From assembly GCA_963565915.1 (NCBI GenBank), contig OY751491.1:1736001-1800000 (forward strand): a DNA stretch of 64,000 bases. The letters run 5' to 3'. This document shows positions 58,001-64,000 of this stretch, piece after piece; the stretch's first letter is position 1, and each line of letters begins with the position of its first letter. The stretch comes from Entoloma clypeatum (taxonomy: Eukaryota; Basidiomycota; Agaricomycetes; Agaricales; Entolomataceae). The notes under the pieces were generated by a model. The model had not been told where the DNA came from and did not search any database. It saw only the letters and a program-made list of their open reading frames with translations. The translations under genes and the position numbers were made by a program.

Positions 58001-58715
58001 ATTCTTCAGGTACGTTTGTCAAGTCGGGGGTGTCAGAAGCGGATGCGGAGTGAGCGGAAACGGAGGGAGTCGAAAGGTGAAGTTGAAAGGATTGTGTACC
58101 AGGCAATTTGCATGCCCTCATAAATTCGGCTGCGTTAATGAGTGAAATCTGCGGAGCGGACTGCGGAGGTATGATCGGAGGTTCCGGAGGAGGAAGCGTA
58201 GCTGTCCTACCTTGGGAGGAGGTCGACGTCGATGTCGGAAACGGCTCTTTTTGCATCTGTGGACGGAAAGTGATACTGCCCAATACCCAGTCAATCATAG
58301 GATTGTGGCGGGTGAGCCAGTTGTATCCAAGAACCACGGAAGAAGCGGAGTCAAGCGGAGTAACATAAAAATCCTGTTCGAAAGATTCACCTGAAGGAAA
58401 ACATATAGGTATTGTTACAACTTGAGTGATAAACACGTTAGAAGAACCATCAAAAAGTTTTAGTTCTAAAGGCGGAATAGCGGAGGTCGGAAGATCATAA
58501 GCGGAGGAAAAGTTAATGTCAATAAAACAGTGGGTAGATCCTGAATCAATAAGTGCTGGGACAGAATCTGAAGAGAAAAAAGAAGATGAGATATTGATAC
58601 GTAAAGAGTTCGGATCGGAGAGAGCGGACGCGTTAAGTCGGATGGGAGCGGAGGCACGGAGAGAGTCAACGCAGTCCTCAGACCGTGCTTCATGAGGACC
58701 ACTGCCTATTTTTTT
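55032..58715 (-). CDS. Chromovirus pol polyprotein (about 1227 codons)
   Basis: One uninterrupted frame from the frameshift site to the stop at 55032. Domains in order: aspartic protease ([13 protein letters not shown]); reverse transcriptase ([47 protein letters not shown]); RNase H ([12 protein letters not shown]); integrase with HHCC zinc finger ([20 protein letters not shown]) and DDE core ([27 protein letters not shown]); and a C-terminal chromodomain ([19 protein letters not shown]). The chromodomain marks it as a chromovirus, a class whose integrase targets heterochromatin (family knowledge). There is no own start codon; expression is expected as a -1 frameshift fusion with gag. No inactivating change seen in pol. 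Confidence 0.93.
   Translation of the reverse strand, partial: [1227 protein letters not shown]
58706..58715 (-). promoter_or_regulatory. Putative -1 ribosomal frameshift site (A AAA AAA then UAG)
   Basis: On the minus strand gag ends TCA AAA AAA TAG. Seven As in the correct register (xxA AAA AAA) are a canonical slippery heptamer. Sliding back one base reads through into the pol frame (AAA ATA GGC AGT), which is then open for about 1200 codons. Confidence 0.75.
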
Positions 58716-59998
58716 GACTCGATCTCCTTACCTTTTTCCTTGGCTTGAGTGCCAACTTGGGCGGCTTTCCCTTTAGCCTTGGCAGCGGAGGAGGTGGACT
58801 TGGGACAGTCCTTGACAGCGTGTCCGACGCTACCGCAAAATAAGCAAAGGTTATTATCGAAACGACGTTTGCGTTCTTGATACGTCAGTTTGCCGTCTTT
58901 GCCTAATTTACTGGAGAGGTCGGGTTTCGGAGCGGATGTGGAAGCGGAAGCGGTAGCAGGAGCGGAGGGTTTGGTTGATGATGTTTGTGGAGTGGATTGG
59001 TTCGGAGCAGATTGTTTCTTGTCGGACTTGAGAGTGGGTTTATCGGTTCTGGATTTCTCTCGTTGACGTTCCCAGTAGCGAGTGTCAATAGTATGAGCCG
59101 CGGATCATAGGTCTGGTAAAGACTTGATCTTGGGTTGTTGGGAGAGGATGTCCTTGATCCGATCCGGAAGTCCGACGTAGTAGCGGTGTCGGAGGGAGTT
59201 TTCATCCCAGTCAGTCTTGGTAGCAAGACGTTGGAATTCAACGTTGTACTTCAATATCTTTTGATTTTCCTTCATCCGTAGGTTGTCCAACTGTTCTTCG
59301 GCTTCGCCCTGAGGGTCAATGGTACCAAACTCGGAGCGGAGAAGTCGGACGAACTCGGGAAAAGAACCCTGCCAATTGGGTTCATCATCGTCTAGAATGA
59401 AGGGTTCAAAAAATTCGAGTGCTGTGCCTCGGAAGTAAGACATGGCAAAGTTGACTTTGGAATGTTCTGAGTTGAAGTTGTCGTTGTCGGAGAAGTAAAG
59501 TTTGCATTGTAAAATGAATGCGGAGAGTTTGCGCGGATCGGATCCGTTGAAGGTATCCGGTTCGTTGGCATACGACTTTTTCTTCTTTGTATCTCGACGT
59601 TTCAACTCTTTGGTCATGAGCAGAATGGCCTCAGCTAGATTGGGTTCCTAATCTGGATTGGAATCGGAGTCGTCCAAATCTCCATGTAAACTACCGTCGG
59701 AAGGAGGAGGAGATCCTCCTGGAGGTCCGCCGAATAAGCCAGAATTTAGAGGTGCGGAGGGTTCCGTTGGTGGGTTTAGTGGAGGACTGGCAGGAAGTGG
59801 TGGGAGCTGAGAGTCGGAAGAGGGCGGAGGAACGGATGGTCCGGGGGTAGGAGCGGATGATGATGCTGTGGTTCCTCGAGGGGTAATGGTTACATTGCGT
59901 GTTCCTCGAAGAAAAGCAGAGCGTGGTGTGGAGGATGAACATTCTGCTGCTGCATGAGCAGTCCTAGTTGTTTGAACTGTATTACGGGTTTGAGACAT
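58706..59998 (-). pseudogene. Chromovirus gag, two in-frame stops
   Basis: One frame of 430 codons from ATG 59998. It is interrupted by TAG at 59650-59648 (fits CAG to TAG) and TGA at 59107-59105 (fits CGA to TGA). It has a Pro/Ser-rich N-terminus, a capsid-like gag core (DTFNGSDPRKLSAFILQCKL, YFRGTALEFFEPF, FRLLRSEFG-like segment, HRYYVGLPDRIKDIL) and a zinc knuckle C-x2-C-x4-H-x4-C (CLFCGSVGHAVKDC) near the end. It ends at the A7 slippery site. The two stops are both C-to-T type changes; this copy's gag is probably inactive unless suppressed. Confidence 0.88.
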
Positions 59999-60049
59999 GT
60001 GGGTAGAGGTTGTTGGGTAAATCAAAGAATGGTGGTAGTTCAAATATAC

Positions 60050-60592
60050 TGTCACGTAGCGTGTTTCTCAATGTCGGAAAACATCGGACAAGTCGGAGCG
60101 GAGTAGCAGAGGAGCGGAATGCGGTAAGTGCGATGTTGGCAGAAAGGACCTGGCTTCAACTTGTGCGTTGCGCCCCACTCTTTGATGTGGTCCTCGATTT
60201 TGGATTGGCAGATGTTGGATGAGCGGATGAGCGGAAGAGCGGAGGTGACAGAGAGAATGCTCAAAGGCAAGTAGAGACGGATGCGAATGAGGTATAATGT
60301 ATGATATTTGAACTGAGGTTCTACGACAGGTTTGTACACTATTTATAGTAGACTAGAATGATCAGCATTACTATAAGTGATGTGCAGATATCGGAGTTGA
60401 CCATCGGAACATTCGGAGTATGGAGAGTAGCAAATGAAAAGTGAACAACATATGTCTACTTGTAAGTATGGTTGAGATGTTACGTAGTAGAAGTATATTC
60501 AATATAAATAGAATGTTGTTGGAGCGGATGTCAGAGTGGATGAAATGTTGGAGTCGTCAGATAAGTTGGATGTGAATCATATGGTTATGACA
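60050..60592 (-). repeat. Chromovirus 5' LTR
   Basis: Direct repeat of 53298-53840 with scattered transitions (for example AACGTCGG versus AACATCGG, and GAGTAGCGGAG versus GAGTAGCAGAG). Confidence 0.92.
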
Positions 60593-63500
60593 GCAAGATG
60601 AAATACCTGATGTTACTATTCCCTATATTGACAATATGGCAGTTCATGGCCCATCTATGCGATATCAGTTGCCCAATTGTTACATTCCGATCAATTCTGA
60701 CGATTTCCGACCAATTCCAACACCTCCAACACCTCCAACATTTTGACTAATACTTATTATGCATACTTACTGTTATGAATCTCGTTACTACGTACATTAC
60801 TTACATCCGACCATTTTACTTATGTTAAACATCTCCAACAGCCACTCATTATCCGACTCCGACGAAGCCACATGTCCTCCGACATAGTATTTAAACTTAC
60901 GTAGAATCGTGTATTAGCTTCAGTTTGAATGTCAACTTAGATTCGACATCACACCTCCCATCCTCTTTCCAACTCTTAACTTGAGTCCGACCTCCGACCC
61001 TCCGATCCTCCGAAATAAGGACACCGACATATTAGCGAGGGTGCAACACACAAGTTGAAGCCAAGTTCTTGCCCCTACATTGCATGCGCTCCGACCTGAC
61101 GACCCTCCAACTTGTCCGACGTAACTCCGACGTTTTGTTGATCAGTTCTTAACACCGATGGCAGATATGAAACTATAGAAGAAAATCCAGGCATTAGGTG
61201 ATTTGTATGGAAACATGTACAGAATGTGAATAGAGTGTTGCAGAGAATGTGGTATAGTGGAGGAACATTCTCTGGGTATAAGTCACTAGTATGTGTGAGC
61301 AAGATAGTGGTGGTTGGCCATTGTTGCATGTATGAAGGACGGAGACCCAAGACAGATAGGTTCAGAGTTATAAGCCACTGGGGATCTTGCAAAGATATAC
61401 ACGATGTGCGGTCGTTCCTTGGAACAGCTGGTACATGTCAAAACTTTATTAGAGACTTCACGAAGAAGGTGGAACCTCTAGTCAAGCTGACGCGAAGTTG
61501 AGAACTCTTTGTCTGGGGACCGGAACAGGAGGAGGCCATGCAAGACATAAAGGATGCTTTAGCGGCATTCCCTGCAATCAAGCCAATAGATTATCATGGT
61601 GGAGGGGCGGTGGTCCTTTGCATAGACTCCTCCTCATGGTGGGCGGTTGGCTCCTATATCTGTCAAGAGGATGAGGGTGATTCTAAGAAAAGGACATATG
61701 CAAAGTTCACCTCAATAACGCTAAATGAGCATGAGGCAAGATATTCACAACCAAAGCGAGAGTTGTATGGTTTATTCCATGCATTAAAGGAAGCAAAGGT
61801 TGGCTCTTGGGCTGTCAGAACCTGATTATAGAGACTGATGTGAAGTATATCAAGAGGATGCTCAATAATCCTGGTCTTGGACTGAACGCTGCTATAAATC
61901 AGTGGATTGATTACATCTTGATGTTCCACTTCACACTAAGGCATGTGCCAGGCAAGACCTTTGCACCCAATGGTCTATCGAGGCGAGAAGTGCAACCAGG
62001 GGATGAAACCTACCATATAGAGGAGGACTGGGTGGATGAACCAGATGGACTGCCACAATACAAGCATCCCAATAAGGAAAATGGTATCCCTAATGTGGAA
62101 AAGAATGACCCATTGGAGTTCAACAAGTTTAAGACAAAGATAGACACACATGGTGGTATCTTTGGGCTGTGTCTGTTAAAGATTTCCAGGAAGAGCTTGC
62201 TGACACTCACGAGAGATCGAATGTTGAACAGTTATATCTTGGGTGAGTTTGTGAAGCCGGGCTGCTCTCGCAATTCATGGGGGAACCAGCATTGCCCAAC
62301 AGCTCTTTGAAATGGGATGAATCAATGCGAGAACTTTATGATGAGGATCATCGCACAATGACTGCGAAGTTGCAGGATGACTGCATTTCTGACATCAAGA
62401 CTTGGCTCAAGGATCCTTTTGTGAGACCAAACGGCCTGAATGACTGACAGTATAAACAGTTTGTGCAGCAGGCGAGACAATTCTTTGTTGCTGATGATGG
62501 CCGACTCTATAGAAGAGGTAGCAAAGAAAAGCACAAACTAGTGGTCAAGAAGGGGCATTGCATGTACATGATGAGGGCGTCCCATGATAGTCTTGCACAC
62601 CATGGCTTCTATGCGACGAAGGAGCTTATTGCGCAAAGATTCTGGTGGCCGGAATATGAACGCGATGTTTGCCTCTATGTCCAGACTTGTCATATATGTC
62701 AGCTGAGACAAAAGACATTGGTTTGCATTCCTCCTATGGTAACCCATACACAGGGTCTGTTTCAGGTCCTGCACACCAATACGTTACACATGACACCCAC
62801 ATTGAACAGTTGTAAATACATTGTTCATGGCCACTGTGCACTATCAACATGGATGGAGGGATGGCCACTAAGACAAGAAATGGGTTGGACTGTTGGGCAC
62901 TGGCTCTTCGAGGACATACTTTGTAGGTGGAGTGGAATGGTCATGATTGTGACCAATAACATGGGACCATTCAAAAAGGCATTGGCTGGATAGAACAGAA
63001 ATATGGAATTAAGGGAATTATGATATCAACCTATAATTCTAGAGCCAATGGGCAGATCAAGCGGCCGCATTGGGATGTCTGTCAGGCTTTGTTTAAAGCC
63101 ACAGGCGGTGATATCAGCAAGTGGTTCCGGTTCTTCCGCCATATGATGTGGGCAGATAGAATCACAATTCAGAAGGGTTTGGGATGCTTGCCATATTTTG
63201 TGTGCACAGGTGTGCATCCCATCCTTCCCCTAGATATTGTCGAGGCAACATGGCTAGTGAAGCTTCCAGATGGGCTGCTATCAACAGCAGACCTGATCAG
63301 ATTTAGGGCTCAGGCACTCGCAAAGCACAAAGTGCACGTCAATGAGATGTAAGCAGGTTACATGTGCCAAGATGATGGCCATACTTTATTATGAGCAAGA
63401 GGACCAACATAAAATCAGGGATTATGACTTTAGCGAGAGAGATCTAGTGTTAGTATGCAATATGGCGGTTGAAAATAGTCTTGACAAGAAAATGAAGCCC

Positions 63501-63867
63501 AGGTACTTTGGTCCTATGGTAGTTGTCGTGAGGAATAAAGGTGGGGCATACATCATCATGGAACTGGAGGGGTCGGTATGACATGAGAAAGTTGCAGCCT
63601 TTAGGTTTGTTCCCTACTATGCGAGACGTGCCATTGAGGTCTCTAAAGGGGTGTTAGACTTCATCAATATTACAAAAGCAACATTGGATGGATTGAAGAA
63701 TTCGACCGAGGTTCCTAAGAACAGTGGTGAAGACCTGTGGTTCGACGGAATGAGACTGGATGTAGATAAGAATGATCAGTTTGAGCCTCGCAAGGCTACT
63801 GTACCATGGATAATGTGGGAGTCATCTCGGATGAGGATTCCAGCTCAGAAAGGAATGACCAGGCTCA
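60593..63867 (+). pseudogene. Decayed Ty3-type pol (RT end, RNase H, integrase) with solo LTR
   Basis: Plus-strand fragments in several frames. From 60593 comes DEIPDVTIPYIDNMAVHGPS. After the solo LTR at 60678-61154 follow FVWKHVQNVNRVLQRM, FSGYKSL, and DVRSFLGTAGTCQNFIRDF (RT thumb). Next are an RNase H-like segment (AVVLCIDSSSWWAVGSYI, then YSQPKRELYGLFHAL), an integrase zinc finger (HDSLAHHGFYATKE, CHICQLRQ) and core fragments (NSRANGQIKRPHWDVCQALF). Many stops and frameshifts (for example TGA near 61186, TGA near 61499 and TGA near 62444) show it is dead. It joins in type with the protease fragment at 52902-53297, but the RT core between them is missing. Confidence 0.8.
60678..61154. repeat. 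Solo LTR inside the decayed Ty3-type pol
   Basis: 477 bp with TG...CA ends (TGTTACATTCC to GTTCTTAACA). It interrupts the pol frame, which resumes exactly after it. Flanks CCAAT (left) and CCGAT (right) are a 5-bp target duplication with one G/A difference. The internal sequence (CACAAGTTGAAGCCAAGTTCTTGC) resembles the reverse complement of the chromovirus LTR, so it is probably a diverged solo LTR of the same family in opposite orientation. Confidence 0.7.
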
Positions 63868-64000
63868 CGCGGAGACGAGCAGAGAGGAAGGCAGAGAAGG
63901 TGAAGGCGAAGGAACCGGTTGCGGGTGCGGGATGCGGATGCGGATGCGGAGGTGAAGAAGGTCCGGCTGCAGGGGGTTTTCAAGAATATGCCTGCGAGTT
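63868..64000 (+). pseudogene. Second copy of the antisense zinc-protein gene (partial, runs off the window)
   Basis: From about 63868 the sequence matches 54124-54283, the first exon of the retrotransposon-borne Zn2Cys6-like gene, with a shortened Ala/Asp repeat (about 25 bp missing) and scattered C/T changes. It starts mid-gene right after pol-derived sequence (GGCTCACG|CGGAGACGAGCAG) and has no start codon of its own here. The window ends before the cysteine motif. Confidence 0.75.

Larger units (their letters stand above)
53298..60592 (-). mobile_element. Ty3/chromovirus LTR retrotransposon with antisense gene, 7.3 kb
   Basis: 543-bp LTRs at 53298-53840 and 60050-60592 with TGTCA...TGACA ends. 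Minus-strand gag (59998-58706) and pol with a C-terminal chromodomain (58715-55032). A plus-strand, intron-containing gene lies between pol and the 3' LTR. No matching target duplication was found: the flanks read ATAGC on the left and GCAAG on the right. The LTR copies differ mainly by C-to-T/G-to-A transitions at CpG, with the right copy more changed. Confidence 0.93.

Overview
The window is nuclear DNA of a filamentous basidiomycete, most likely an Agaricomycete. Evidence for this is gene-dense sequence with many short introns (mostly 45-80 nt, GT-AG with a CTRAY-like branch point), proline/serine-rich fungal proteins, fungal-only families (ATP19, SOM1, KAR5/THT1, PMP3), and LTR retrotransposons of Copia and Ty3/chromovirus type. 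The species cannot be named from the sequence. Nearly every gene was rebuilt by hand from splice sites; in the models given with exon lists the exon lengths sum to an exact multiple of three.

Host gene block, about 0.9-41 kb, in order: a DUF4048-like protein (-); mitochondrial ATP synthase subunit K (-); a GH16 beta-glucanase-like enzyme (-); a TPMT-family methyltransferase (-); a proline-rich protein of unknown function (+); a giant RBR ubiquitin ligase with eight CCCH zinc fingers (-); casein kinase II regulatory subunit (+); a KAR5/THT1 karyogamy protein (-); a MITE-like inverted repeat; a basidiomycete protein of unknown function (-); SOM1-like (-); S-adenosylhomocysteinase (+); an unknown protein (+); a La-motif (LARP) protein (+); an atypical G-protein alpha subunit (+); a 1.6 kb long-terminal-inverted-repeat element; GPI8 (-); PMP3 (+). 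Three head-to-head pairs share very short promoters: GPI8/PMP3 68 bp, SOM1/SAH1 128 bp, RBR/CK2-beta about 200 bp.

41-45 kb is accessory sequence. It holds a tandem array of exon-like micro-modules built around a GCACGAGGCC half-palindrome, in opposite orientations on the two sides of about 43.2 kb, then a small acidic gene of unknown function.

45.7-64 kb is a retrotransposon nest. A young Copia element (45748-52475, 342-bp LTRs, 5-bp target duplication GAGAG) carries an unusual extra membrane-protein ORF that starts inside its LTR. A chromovirus (53298-60592, 543-bp LTRs) carries an antisense, intron-containing gene for a Zn2Cys6-like protein, and joins gag to pol through a canonical A7 slippery site. 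The chromovirus sits between two non-contiguous pieces of an older, decayed Ty3-type element (52.5-53.3 and 60.6-63.9 kb). The right piece also contains a solo LTR. A second copy of the antisense zinc-protein gene begins at the right edge of the window.
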